Part shown: positions 15,603-22,624 of the stretch, in pieces
Numbering within the stretch: position 1 is the first letter of the stretch
Layout of the letters: each line of letters begins with the position of its first letter
Assembly: GCA_902806175.1 (NCBI GenBank)
Contig: CADCVQ010000164.1
Coordinates: 1 to 45,142 of the forward strand
Length of the DNA stretch: 45,142 bases
Reading direction: 5' to 3'
DNA from: an uncultured Solirubrobacteraceae bacterium
GTDB taxonomy: Bacteria; Actinomycetota; Thermoleophilia; Solirubrobacterales; Solirubrobacteraceae
Translations under genes and position numbers: made by a program
Notes under the pieces: model-generated
The model's input: the letters and a program-made list of their open reading frames with translations, nothing else
Databases searched by the model: none
Told to the model about the DNA's origin: nothing

Positions 15603-16076
15603 GTGCGGGTGCTTGTCTGCGGCGTCGGCTATCGCTTCCTTCGCGATAGCGCCGTCGGTCTGTGGTTGACCGACACGCTGGCGCCGCAGGCCAGCAACGG
15701 CATCGAGTTCGAGGACCTCGGCTATCACCCCGTCGGGTTCACGCAGAACCTGGACGAGCGCCCCGACTACGACCGCATCGTGTTCGTCGGGGCGGTCGAG
15801 CGGGGGCGCGATCCGGGGACGGTCACGGCGTATCGCTACGACCATGTGCTGCCGGACGTCCAAGAGATCCAGGACCGTGTGGGTGATTCGGTTACCGGAT
15901 CGATCTCGCTGGATAACCTTGTGATCGTGTCCGAAGCTTTCAAGGCGCTGCCCGACGACGTATGGATCGTGGAGATCGAGCCGGCGGACGAAACATGGGG
16001 CGAGGGCTTCAGCCCCGAGGTTGAGGCCAAGCTGCCAGAGATCACGGAGACGGTATGGAGTTTGACCAAGCTGTAG
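15603..16076 (+). CDS. Hydrogenase maturation protease homologue lacking metal ligands (pseudo-protease)
   Basis: The 157-residue protein has the size and strand order of HyaD/HybD/HycI maturation proteases: a VLVCGVGYRFLRDSAVG loop at the start, then YDRIVFVGAVERGRDPGTV. The three nickel-reading ligands of the family are missing. The D/E of the DDG/DEG loop is Ser16, the Asp of IDAVERG is Gly63, and the region that carries the His in the intact homologue downstream (DVHLANP) reads SISLDNL. The Asn of GxGN is Tyr10. It is therefore unlikely to cleave, but may still bind a large subunit as a chaperone. GTG start 15 bp after hhyL2; its end overlaps the next gene by 22 bp. Confidence 0.72.
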   Translation: MRVLVCGVGYRFLRDSAVGLWLTDTLAPQASNGIEFEDLGYHPVGFTQNLDERPDYDRIVFVGAVERGRDPGTVTAYRYDHVLPDVQEIQDRVGDSVTGSISLDNLVIVSEAFKALPDDVWIVEIEPADETWGEGFSPEVEAKLPEITETVWSLTKL

Positions 16077-16927
16077 CGCAGCTCGCGACCCTTGTCGAGA
16101 CCCTCGAGCGCGACGGCGACGAGCGCGCGCTGATGCTGCTCGCGCTGATGGACGACATCCACCGCCCGGCGCTGGAGTTGATCGTCGAAGGCCAGGTCGA
16201 GCACCCGGTGGCGCTCGCGCTGCTGTCGATGTACGGCCTTGCGGCCGTCGACGAGCGGATCGAGGCCGAAGAGGCGCTCGACGAGATCCGCCCCTACATC
16301 GAGGGCCACGGCGGTGCGCTGGAGCTCGTCGACGTGCAGGATGGCGTCATCAGCGTTCGGATGAGCGGAGCCTGCAACGGCTGCGCCGCCTCGGCGATGA
16401 CGCTCCAGCGCGGCATCGAGACGAAGCTTCGCGAGCGCCTGGACTGGTTCAAGGAGGTCGTCGCGGTCGAGCCCGCCGCGGAGCCCGAGCACGCCAACGG
16501 CGGCGCGTCGCTGCCGCTGCTGCACATCGAGCCGCTCTCGAAGGGCGGCGCGGGCAAGGCGGCGGCCACGCCCGAGCTCCTGCAGATCGAGAAGCTGCGC
16601 CGGCCGGTGTTCGTCGACGTTGGCGCGTTCGACGACCTGGGAGAAGGCAAGATGAAGGCGGTGGACGTCGAGGGCCGCTCTGTGCTCATTCTCAAGCTGG
16701 ACGGCGAGCCCTACGCGTTCATGAACAAGTGCCCCAGCGCCGGCGCCCGGCTGCCCATGGAGGGCGCTCGGCTGACCAACTCCGTGCTGGTCTGCCCCTG
16801 GCACAACTGCGCCTATGACGCGCGCTCCGGCAAGCGTGTCGACGACGAGCCGGATGCGCCGCCGCTCGTCGTCGTGCCGATCACCGTGATCGACGGCGCG
16901 CTTCAGGTCGCAGCGAACGTGGCGTGA
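16055..16927 (+). CDS. NifU-like plus Rieske-type [2Fe-2S] protein, hydrogenase-associated
   Basis: The 290-residue protein has three parts. Residues 1-65 are helical (ALMLLALMDDIHRPALELI). Residues about 70-135 are a NifU C-terminal-like domain with GACNGCAAS (C107, C110), a site that carries iron-sulfur clusters. Residues about 180-290 are a Rieske-like domain. There the second ligand motif is intact (CPWHNC, C247 and H250), but the first reads NKCPSAG (C226, S228) where a His is expected. It may be an electron acceptor or cluster donor for the hydrogenase; Rieske-type proteins accompany related hydrogenases in mycobacteria. It overlaps both neighbours, so it is translated within the operon. 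Confidence 0.8.
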   Translation: MEFDQAVAQLATLVETLERDGDERALMLLALMDDIHRPALELIVEGQVEHPVALALLSMYGLAAVDERIEAEEALDEIRPYIEGHGGALELVDVQDGVISVRMSGACNGCAASAMTLQRGIETKLRERLDWFKEVVAVEPAAEPEHANGGASLPLLHIEPLSKGGAGKAAATPELLQIEKLRRPVFVDVGAFDDLGEGKMKAVDVEGRSVLILKLDGEPYAFMNKCPSAGARLPMEGARLTNSVLVCPWHNCAYDARSGKRVDDEPDAPPLVVVPITVIDGALQVAANVA

Positions 16928-17415
16928 GCACCACGATCCCCTCCGAGGCCGTTGAAGTTCGCTCCGAGCGCGTCCTGGTCGCGGGAGTGGGCAATACGCT
17001 GCGCGGCGACGACGGTTTCGGGCCTGCCGTGACCGAGTTGCTGACGAACCTTCCCGAAGGAGCCGAGGTCATCGAGACGGGCACCGGCGGCATTGCGCTG
17101 CTGCAGGAGCTCATGGTCGGCTGCTCGGGCCTGATCCTGATCGACGCCGTCGAACGCGGCGCCGAGCCGGGAACCGTCTTCTACATCGAGCCCGAAGTCG
17201 AGAAGGGCGAGCACGTGCCCGACGTCCACCTCGCCAACCCGGCGCGCGTCCTGTCGATGGCCAAGACGATGAACGTGCTTCCGGACCGCGTGGTGATCAT
17301 CGGCTGCCAACCATTGGATACTGAGGAACTCTGCCAGGGTCTCTCGCCGCCCGTTCAGCGTGCGCTGGCCATCGCAGTCCACAAGATCGAGGAGACGGTA
17401 CATGCCTGGCTTTAA
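16924..17415 (+). CDS. Hydrogenase maturation protease
   Basis: The 163-residue protein is an intact HyaD/HycI-type endopeptidase. It shows VAGVGNTLRGDDGFG with D30, ILIDAVERGAEPGTV with D74, and DVHLANP with H102, the three residues that bind nickel and check active-site loading before cleavage, then VIIGCQP. Its substrate should be the HhyL2 tail after H612, because HhyL1 has none. The GTG start overlaps the preceding stop (GTGA) and the end overlaps the MoxR gene by 14 bp. A later start before VRSERVLVAG is possible. Confidence 0.9.
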   Translation: MSTTIPSEAVEVRSERVLVAGVGNTLRGDDGFGPAVTELLTNLPEGAEVIETGTGGIALLQELMVGCSGLILIDAVERGAEPGTVFYIEPEVEKGEHVPDVHLANPARVLSMAKTMNVLPDRVVIIGCQPLDTEELCQGLSPPVQRALAIAVHKIEETVHAWL

Positions 17416-18289
17416 CTCGATACAGGAGATGCGCAACGCGCTGACCAACCAGCGCTATCTCATGGACGAGGGGCTCGCGACGGTCGTGTTCCTGGCGCTG
17501 CGGCTGCGCAAGCCGCTGCTCGTCGAAGGCGAGCCGGGGGTTGGAAAGACGGAACTTGCCAAGGCGCTCGCGGCGGCGACCGGCACGCCGCTGATCCGGC
17601 TGCAGTGCTACGAGGGCATCGACGTCCACCAGGCGCTCTACGACTGGGACTACCCCCGTCAGCTCCTGCAGCTGCGCGCCGGCACGTCGACGCAGCTGTA
17701 CTCCGAGGAGTTCCTGCTGCGCCGGCCGCTGCTGGAGGCGATCACGCGGCCCGGCTCGGTGCTCCTGATCGACGAGCTCGACCGCGCGGACGACGAGTTC
17801 GAGGCGTTCCTGCTCGAGTTCCTGTCGGACTTCCAGGTCACGATCCCGGAGGTCGGCGTCATCAAGGCCACCGAGCCGCCGATCGTGATCATCACGTCCA
17901 ACCGCACGCGCGATCTGCACGAGGCGCTCAAGCGCCGCTGCCTGTATCACTGGATCGACCATCCGGACCTTCAGCGCGAGGTCGCGATCGCGCGCGCGCG
18001 CCTGCCGCACGTCGGCCAGTACCTCGCCGACCAGGTGTGCGCCTTCGTCCAGGACCTGCGCTGGCTGGACCTCTTCCGCTCGCCGGGAGTCGGCGAAACG
18101 CTCGACTGGGTCCAGGCATTCCACACGCTCGGCCACAACGAGCTCGACTCGCAGACGGTGAGCAGCACGCTGGGCACGCTGCTGAAGGAGCGCGACGACC
18201 TCGAGCGCATCCGCGGCGGAGATCTCGACGCGGCGATCGCGCGTTCCTCGCAGCGGGCGGCGCAGCTGCGCCAGGGCAACTACCAATGA
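17402..18289 (+). CDS. MoxR-family AAA+ ATPase (CoxD-like)
   Basis: The 295-residue ATPase has Walker A GEPGVGKT at residues 43-50, Walker B VLLIDELDRAD near 120, sensor 1 IVIITSNRTRDLHEALKRRC with the arginine finger region, and a C-terminal lid helix. MoxR ATPases work with VWA proteins as chaperones that insert or modify cofactors. CoxD of carboxydotrophic bacteria helps build the copper-sulfur-molybdenum site of CO dehydrogenase. Here it is paired with a CoxE-like VWA gene (4-bp ATGA overlap) inside a hydrogenase operon, so action on the hydrogenase or its electron carrier is inferred. Confidence 0.88.
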   Translation: MPGFNSIQEMRNALTNQRYLMDEGLATVVFLALRLRKPLLVEGEPGVGKTELAKALAAATGTPLIRLQCYEGIDVHQALYDWDYPRQLLQLRAGTSTQLYSEEFLLRRPLLEAITRPGSVLLIDELDRADDEFEAFLLEFLSDFQVTIPEVGVIKATEPPIVIITSNRTRDLHEALKRRCLYHWIDHPDLQREVAIARARLPHVGQYLADQVCAFVQDLRWLDLFRSPGVGETLDWVQAFHTLGHNELDSQTVSSTLGTLLKERDDLERIRGGDLDAAIARSSQRAAQLRQGNYQ

Positions 18290-19563
18290 GGCTGCGCGAG
18301 CCCCAGCGGACGCCCGACCAGGCCATCATGGCGGCCGCCGTGGGGCTGGCGCGCGCGCTGCGCGAGTTCGGTCTGTCGGCGAGCGTCGACGCCGAGCACA
18401 CGTTCCTGCGGGCACTGGTCGAGATCGACGTGCGCGACCGCACGCAGATGTACTGGGCGGGGCAGGCGGCGTTCGTGCACTCACCGAACCAGATGCCGAT
18501 CTGGGACGCGATCTTCGAGCGCTTCTGGGACGGGCGCCCGCTGATCCTGCAGGAGGGCGGCTCGCAGCACGGCGAGAGCGACGCCCGCATGCAGGGCTCC
18601 CACCACGGCGGCGAGGCGCTGCCGCAGTTCGGCGGCGAGGCGAATGAGAAGGTTGCGCTGGACGGCGATCGCCAGCGCGGCGACCAGGACATCCCGACCG
18701 CCGAGGGCGAGGATGGCGCCAGCAACCAGGAGCACGGGATTCTCGCCGCCTGGAGCGACCAGGAGATCCTCAGCGGGCGCGAGAACCTCCAGTACGAGGA
18801 GGACGAGCTGCTGGCCCTGCGCCTGCTCGCGCACGAGATCAAGCGCAACGCGCCGGCGCGCCGCTCCCGTCGTTCGCGCCCGTCGGCAGGCGGGCACCGC
18901 TTCGACGTGCGCGGGACCGTGCGCGAGTCCCTCGGGACGGACGGCGAGGCGTTTCACCTGGGATTCAGCGCGCCGACGCTTCGACCGCGGCGGCTGTTGT
19001 TCATCTGCGACGTGTCAGGCTCCATGGAGCGCTACTCGCGCGTGCTGCTCGCGACGCTGAAGGCGGCGGTCGGCGCGGCCCGGCGCGCCGAGGCGTTCGT
19101 GTTCGCCACGCGGCTGACGCGCCTGACGAAGACGCTCGACGGCCGCGACCTCGAGCAGGCGCTCGACAAGGCGCGCGCGGCGGTGCCGGACTGGTCCGGC
19201 GGCACGCGGATCGGTCACGCGCTCGGAGACTTCAACACCACGTACGGCCGGCGCGGATTCGCGCGGGGTGCGATCGTGCTCGTCGTCAGCGACGGATGGG
19301 ACCGTGGCGACCCGAAGATCCTCGAGGCGGAGGTGCGCCGGCTGCAGTTGCAGTCGCGGCGCCTGGTGTGGATCAACCCGCGGCCGATGAGCGTCGACCA
19401 GCAGCCGCTCGCGATCGGGATGCGGGCGGCGCTGCCGTACATCGACGATTTCGTGCCGGGGCACGACCCGCGCGCGGTCGCCGGGCTCGCGCACCTGATC
19501 GGCGGTCTGGGCAGCGATCGGCCGGTGCGCAAGATCGTTCCCACGGCCGCCGGCCAGGGCTGA
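18286..19563 (+). CDS. VWA domain protein, CoxE-like
   Basis: The 425-residue protein is the partner of the MoxR ATPase. The N-terminal third is helical, followed by a Gly/Gln/Asp-rich low-complexity stretch (about residues 88-150). The C-terminal half is a von Willebrand A domain with the MIDAS motif DVSGSM near residue 242, WSGGTRIG for the second metal loop and VVSDGWDRGDP for the third. In the CoxE family the VWA protein is thought to link the ATPase to its client. No signal peptide, so cytoplasmic. A GC-rich hairpin follows the stop, separating it from the small membrane-protein genes. Confidence 0.87.
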   Translation: MRLREPQRTPDQAIMAAAVGLARALREFGLSASVDAEHTFLRALVEIDVRDRTQMYWAGQAAFVHSPNQMPIWDAIFERFWDGRPLILQEGGSQHGESDARMQGSHHGGEALPQFGGEANEKVALDGDRQRGDQDIPTAEGEDGASNQEHGILAAWSDQEILSGRENLQYEEDELLALRLLAHEIKRNAPARRSRRSRPSAGGHRFDVRGTVRESLGTDGEAFHLGFSAPTLRPRRLLFICDVSGSMERYSRVLLATLKAAVGAARRAEAFVFATRLTRLTKTLDGRDLEQALDKARAAVPDWSGGTRIGHALGDFNTTYGRRGFARGAIVLVVSDGWDRGDPKILEAEVRRLQLQSRRLVWINPRPMSVDQQPLAIGMRAALPYIDDFVPGHDPRAVAGLAHLIGGLGSDRPVRKIVPTAAGQG

Positions 19564-19570
19564 CGCGCCG

Positions 19571-19601
19571 CCCGCGGGCCTGCGGCGCAGCCGCCCGCGG
19601 G
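19571..19601 (+). terminator. GC-rich hairpin after the VWA gene
   Basis: CCCGCGGG at 19571-19578 and again at 19594-19601 can pair around a 15-nt core, which itself can fold (CTGCG-G-CGCAG). It lies 8 bp after the VWA stop and could attenuate transcription before the next cluster. No T-run. Confidence 0.45.
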
Positions 19602-19698
19602 ACGTCGCCTTGCGCCCTGGACGGGCCGCTCAGCCGGGCCCCGCCGCCCGTTCCGCGAGCTGGCGCGTGATAGGTGTACGACACATACAGTGTTGTGT

Positions 19699-19704
19699 TA
19701 GGCT
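19699..19704 (+). promoter_or_regulatory. Possible -10 element of a leaderless transcript
   Basis: TAGGCT at 19699-19704 ends 6 bp before the ATG at 19711, which is where a -10 box would lie if transcription began at the A of the start codon. No Shine-Dalgarno sequence precedes this ATG. Just upstream, TGTACGACACATACAGTG contains short dyads. The -35 region is not convincing. Confidence 0.3.
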
Positions 19705-19710
19705 CCGCCG

Positions 19711-19992
19711 ATGCGCAACATATTGCTGGGGGAGCCCGTGGTCGCCTCTGTTAGCGGTTGGTGGCTCGGGATCAGTATCGGACTAGCCATCGTGACCCTC
19801 GTCGTCATCCTCGTGATGACGATCATCACGCTGGCTCACAAGATCGCCGGTCAGGCCACAGCTGGATCGCGGGGCATGCTGGACGCATATGCCAACACCA
19901 ATGCGGTCTGGAAGCTGCGGGACGTCAACCGGTCTGCGTCGGGTATCTGGCGGGCTGCGGAGTCCGCTCGTAAGGTTCTGGAGGGGAGATAG
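19711..19992 (+). CDS. Small single-helix membrane protein 1 of 5
   Basis: The 93-residue protein has one N-terminal transmembrane helix (about residues 17-42, WWLGISIGLAIVTLVVILVM) and a hydrophilic, likely helical tail (LDAYANTNAVWKLRDVNRSA). It has no Cys or His cluster and I recognise no family. The ATG may be leaderless; an internal GTG at 19738 after GGGGGAG would leave only the helix and tail. The stop is directly followed by the next gene. It opens a run of five similar-sized proteins inside the hydrogenase island. Confidence 0.72.
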   Translation: MRNILLGEPVVASVSGWWLGISIGLAIVTLVVILVMTIITLAHKIAGQATAGSRGMLDAYANTNAVWKLRDVNRSASGIWRAAESARKVLEGR

Positions 19993-20253
19993 ATGTCGCC
20001 TGATGAAGTTTCGCTGTGGAAGGCGGTGCTGGTCGCGGGGGCCATCCTGGTGATGGCGGTCATCGGCCTGCTGAGCTTGCTGCTGATCGTGGTCCGGACG
20101 ATCGATCGCAACGTCGTGCAGCTGTGGACGGACACCAAGCTGCTCGCCACCAACACGACCGGGCTGTACCAGATTGCCGGCACGGCATCGGTCGTTCGCG
20201 CGCTGCGCGAGGAACTCCTGCGCCACGAGAAGCTGCTGCGGGGAGGCACCTGA
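19993..20253 (+). CDS. Small single-helix membrane protein 2 of 5
   Basis: The 86-residue protein has one N-terminal transmembrane helix (about residues 10-37, VLVAGAILVMAVIGLLSLLL) and a tail that ends in a charged helix (SVVRALREELLRHEKLL) with heptad-like spacing. GGAGGGGAG precedes the ATG. The stop overlaps the next start by one base (TGATG), which indicates coupled translation. Same architecture as its neighbours; function unknown. Confidence 0.75.
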   Translation: MSPDEVSLWKAVLVAGAILVMAVIGLLSLLLIVVRTIDRNVVQLWTDTKLLATNTTGLYQIAGTASVVRALREELLRHEKLLRGGT

Positions 20254-20522
20254 TGAGCAAGACCACGCTCACCGTGATCACGGTCACGGAGATCGTCGCG
20301 CTCGTCGCGGTGCTCGGGGCCTACCTGGTGGTCGTCGCGGCGGGCCTGCGCTCGATCGTCTCGACGCTCGCCGAGGTGACCTGGGGCGCACGCGCCGTCG
20401 AGCGGCAGCTGCTCGCGGTGCCCGCGAACCTGCGGGCTGTGAACGTCGGGCTGACGGACGCCGCGACGGTCCTGCCCTCGCTCTCTGACACCGTCGGTCG
20501 CAAGGTCGGGAGGCCTGTATGA
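20253..20522 (+). CDS. Small single-helix membrane protein 3 of 5
   Basis: The 89-residue protein has an N-terminal transmembrane helix (about residues 8-34, ending in AYLVVVAAGLRSI) and an amphipathic tail (TLAEVTWGARAVERQLLAVP, then AVNVGLTDAATVLPSL). It begins at TGATG and its end overlaps the next gene by 4 bp (ATGA). GGGAGG lies 5 bases before the start. I recognise no family. Confidence 0.75.
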   Translation: MSKTTLTVITVTEIVALVAVLGAYLVVVAAGLRSIVSTLAEVTWGARAVERQLLAVPANLRAVNVGLTDAATVLPSLSDTVGRKVGRPV

Positions 20523-20767
20523 CCCTGTGGTGGATCGGCAACATCATCCTGATCGCCGTCGTCATCCCCGTGGTGGTCGCGATCCTCATCCAGGTTCTCG
20601 CGCCGATCTTCCAGATCAGGCAGTACGCCGAGGACATCCTGGAGCACGCCGGCCAGTTCCCGTCGCATCTGGATGCGATCGCGGAGGAACTCGTCAAGAC
20701 GCGTGACCTCGTGAACGCCGCCGCTCCGGAGATCGTGCGCTACTCGCGCGCGGTCGACAACCTGTAG
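20519..20767 (+). CDS. Small single-helix membrane protein 4 of 5
   Basis: The 82-residue protein has a transmembrane helix at residues about 6-30 (IILIAVVIPVVVAILIQVL) and a tail with two helical stretches (RQYAEDILEHAGQF and LDAIAEELVKTRDLVNAA) that look amphipathic and could form coiled coils. It starts within an ATGA overlap. Closely spaced with its neighbours; function unknown. Confidence 0.75.
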   Translation: MTLWWIGNIILIAVVIPVVVAILIQVLAPIFQIRQYAEDILEHAGQFPSHLDAIAEELVKTRDLVNAAAPEIVRYSRAVDNL

Positions 20768-20780
20768 GTAAGGAGGAGAC

Positions 20781-21140
20781 ATGGAAGCAGCCCCTCTCGT
20801 CACGCTCATCGCCGTCTTTCTTGCGATCGCCGTCATCGCGGCATTTCTGATCACCGTCATCTATCAGCTCGCGAACGTGTTCTCGCGCCTGAATACCATC
20901 CTCGGCGCGGTCGGCACGGTCGTCGAGAAGACCGCGGTCCTCGATCCGATCATCAGCGAGATCGGTGCGAACCTCGCCGCCGGCCAGGGCGCGCTCGACG
21001 ATGCTGTCGAGCGCCTGAAGGTGCGCAAGGGCTACTCGGACGCGGACGGTGCAGTCGAGCCCACCGACGACCGCCAGCCCGCCGGTCTCGGCACGTCCAC
21101 GCCCGTGGATCCGCAGCCGGGCGTCTACACAAACTACTGA
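20781..21140 (+). CDS. Small single-helix membrane protein 5 of 5
   Basis: The 119-residue protein has an N-terminal transmembrane helix (about residues 6-34, LIAVFLAIAVIAAFLITVIY), a helical segment (NTILGAVGTVVEKTAVLDPI, then a stretch ending in DDAVERLKV) and a disordered Pro/Asp-rich tail. AAGGAGGAG precedes the ATG. It closes the run; hypC follows after 71 bp. Like the others it may help hold the hydrogenase or its acceptor at the membrane, which is an inference from position only. Confidence 0.75.
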   Translation: MEAAPLVTLIAVFLAIAVIAAFLITVIYQLANVFSRLNTILGAVGTVVEKTAVLDPIISEIGANLAAGQGALDDAVERLKVRKGYSDADGAVEPTDDRQPAGLGTSTPVDPQPGVYTNY

Positions 21141-21211
21141 GCGTCGAAGGTGTCGCCGAGCGATCAGATACCGCGCTTGCCGAGCATCGGTCGCTTGAGG
21201 AGGGTCATGTC

Positions 21212-21490
21212 ATGTGTCTAGCGATTCCCGGGCAGATCGTCGAATGGGTCGACGAGGAGTTGAACATCGCCAAGGCGCAGGTCGCCAACGTGCGGCGCAA
21301 CGTCAACGTCGGCCTGCTGGCCGAGACGGAGGACGCGGTCACCATCGGCGACTGGGTGCTCATCCACGTCGGCTTTGCGATGTCGAAGATCGACGAGGCC
21401 GAGGCGCAGTCGACGAGGGAGTTCCTCGAGCAGCTGGGCGATCCGTACCGCGACGAGCTCGAGGAGCTCAAGGGCAGCACCATCGAGTAA
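21212..21490 (+). CDS. hypC: Hydrogenase maturation factor HypC
   Basis: The 92-residue protein begins MCLAIPGQIV, with the essential Cys2 of HypC/HupF, and has the later DWVLIHVGFAMSKID segment with the conserved His. HypC works with HypD to carry the Fe(CN)2CO unit to the large subunit. GGAGGG lies 7 bases before the ATG. HypA, B, D, E and F are not in this window and must be encoded elsewhere if the enzymes are matured normally. Confidence 0.95.
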   Translation: MCLAIPGQIVEWVDEELNIAKAQVANVRRNVNVGLLAETEDAVTIGDWVLIHVGFAMSKIDEAEAQSTREFLEQLGDPYRDELEELKGSTIE

Positions 21491-21698
21491 CCGGGGCCGA
21501 CGCGTTGCGCTCGAGCATGGCGGCGCGGCCCGCGCTCGGCATCGGTTCGAGCGCCCGACGGCCGGGAGTTGGGGCGCGACGACTTCTACGCGGTGAGCGC
21601 CCAGGGCGGCATCTGGCTGCGCGCCGCGACGAGCGAACGCGAAGGACCGAAGCCGTCCTCGGCGGCGTTCTCGCGCGCTGCGGCGAGCGCCTGCTCTC

Positions 21699-21744
21699 GC
21701 TGACCTGAGGTCGCTGAACGGGCTGACCTGAGGTCGCTGAACGG
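21699..21744 (+). repeat. Perfect 23-bp tandem duplication
   Basis: The 23 bases at 21699-21721 are repeated exactly at 21722-21744. Each copy contains the dyad GACCT-G-AGGTC. Two adjacent dyads could be paired protein-binding sites, or the product of a recent slippage event. Confidence 0.8.
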
Positions 21745-21770
21745 CGCTACGCGCAGGCGCGATGGCGCTC

Positions 21771-21888
21771 GGCGGCTCGTGACAAGGGAGGAGGAGTCAC
21801 GAGCCGCCAGCCGCCTCTGCGGCGTTCACCTGGAGCGAGAGCGCCAACGCGTGTATTGGTTCCCGGCACATATAGGACCCAAACACGT
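21771..21888 (+). repeat. Structured repeat, copy A
   Basis: It begins with a perfect 13-bp stem (21771-21783 with 21796-21808) around the loop AAGGGAGGAGGA. The right arm contains box 1 in the form GGAGTCACGAGCCGC (21793-21807). A second short hairpin (GCCGC-CTCT-GCGGC) follows. Box 2, ACATATAGGAC, starts at 21868, 75 bp after box 1, and continues into a short A/C-rich stretch (CCAAACACGTACAGG) shared in part with copies B and C. Confidence 0.65.
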
Positions 21889-21942
21889 ACAGGCGCGAAC
21901 ATCGCCGGCGCGCGCGCCGCGGGTCTGCCTGGCGAAGGCGAC

Positions 21943-22067
21943 GCGCGGCCCGCAACCGTGGGTGTCACGGGCCGCGCCAATCACCCCGGCGCCACATGGC
22001 CTTGGCGCCAGATCGTGGAGGGAGGTCCACGCACGACATATATGACGAAATCACATACCGGAGTCAA
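21943..22067 (+). repeat. Structured repeat, copy B
   Basis: A 10-bp perfect stem (21943-21952 with 21968-21977) is followed by a second hairpin (GGCGCCA at 21988-21994 with TGGCGCC at 22003-22009), a purine-rich GGAGGGAGG, and box 2, ACATATATGAC, at 22036-22046. Box 1 is GGTGTCACGGGCCGC at 21961-21975, identical to copy C; box 2 begins 75 bp after it. The ATG in box 2 could start a reading frame, but the peptides of B and C do not match. Confidence 0.7.
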
Positions 22068-22246
22068 GTGGTTCGTCGGCAATGTGGCGCCCGGCGGGCG
22101 CGGCGGCGTCGAATGCGCCGCGACGGCGCCACCACAACCGCGCCGTTTGCGCGCAACACCGCGAGATCGTGGGTATGGCTCTAACGACGCTTGCGATCGA
22201 TGCGCAGGCTCCTCGCGACACATCCCACGACCGAAGGAGCTGCTGT

Positions 22247-22549
22247 ATGACGGAGTCTGAAAAGCCGGATATCCACGAGGCCGAGGATGTACCGGTCTAC
22301 GAGCAGGTGCGGACCAAGGAGCCGCAGGCCCCGTTTGGCCAGGACGAGCCGAACCCGACCGTCGTCAGCGACGCCACCGCTGAGGACACGCCCGCGGGGG
22401 CGCAGGACGATCCGGGGGTCGGCGGCTACGGCGGGCGCACCCCATCCGAGGAGATGCCACGCGTCCCGAGCGCACCGGAGACGCAGCACGATCCGCACGA
22501 GCACGGCGCCGCCCCCGACAGCCCCAAGGAGCAGGACGTCAACGACTAG
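22247..22549 (+). CDS. Small acidic, disordered hypothetical protein
   Basis: The 100-residue product is rich in Glu, Asp, Pro and Gly with no hydrophobic core, no Cys and no transmembrane segment, and ends in KEQDVND. AAGGAG lies 7 bases before the ATG, which makes it a credible gene. It resembles the low-complexity hydrophilic proteins common in soil actinobacteria, sometimes linked to stress or desiccation; I cannot name a family. It follows repeat copy B. Confidence 0.65.
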   Translation: MTESEKPDIHEAEDVPVYEQVRTKEPQAPFGQDEPNPTVVSDATAEDTPAGAQDDPGVGGYGGRTPSEEMPRVPSAPETQHDPHEHGAAPDSPKEQDVND

Positions 22550-22624
22550 CCGGCTGGCTGCCTGACGCAGGGCGGCGCGTACGTGGGGCGCGTCCGGCCT
22601 GTGTCAGTCAGTTGGGCGGCGGTT

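Larger units (their letters stand above)
21491..22246. other. 756-bp stretch without a convincing gene
   Basis: The region holds the 23-bp tandem duplication and repeat copies A and B. Several frames are open because of high GC, but none has a start with a ribosome site or family similarity. One short stretch near 21570-21640 reads GRDDFYAVSAQGGIWLRAA in one frame and looks protein-like; it may be a gene remnant. Confidence 0.5.

Noticed and set aside
14004-15863. 619-codon minus-strand frame opposite hhyL2
   Set aside because: Antisense shadow; the plus strand encodes an intact hydrogenase large subunit.
22042-22260. Peptides starting at the ATG inside repeat box 2 (also at 24184)
   Set aside because: The encoded peptides of copies B and C share only the first two residues, copy A lacks the ATG, and the purine-rich stretch is 16 bases away.
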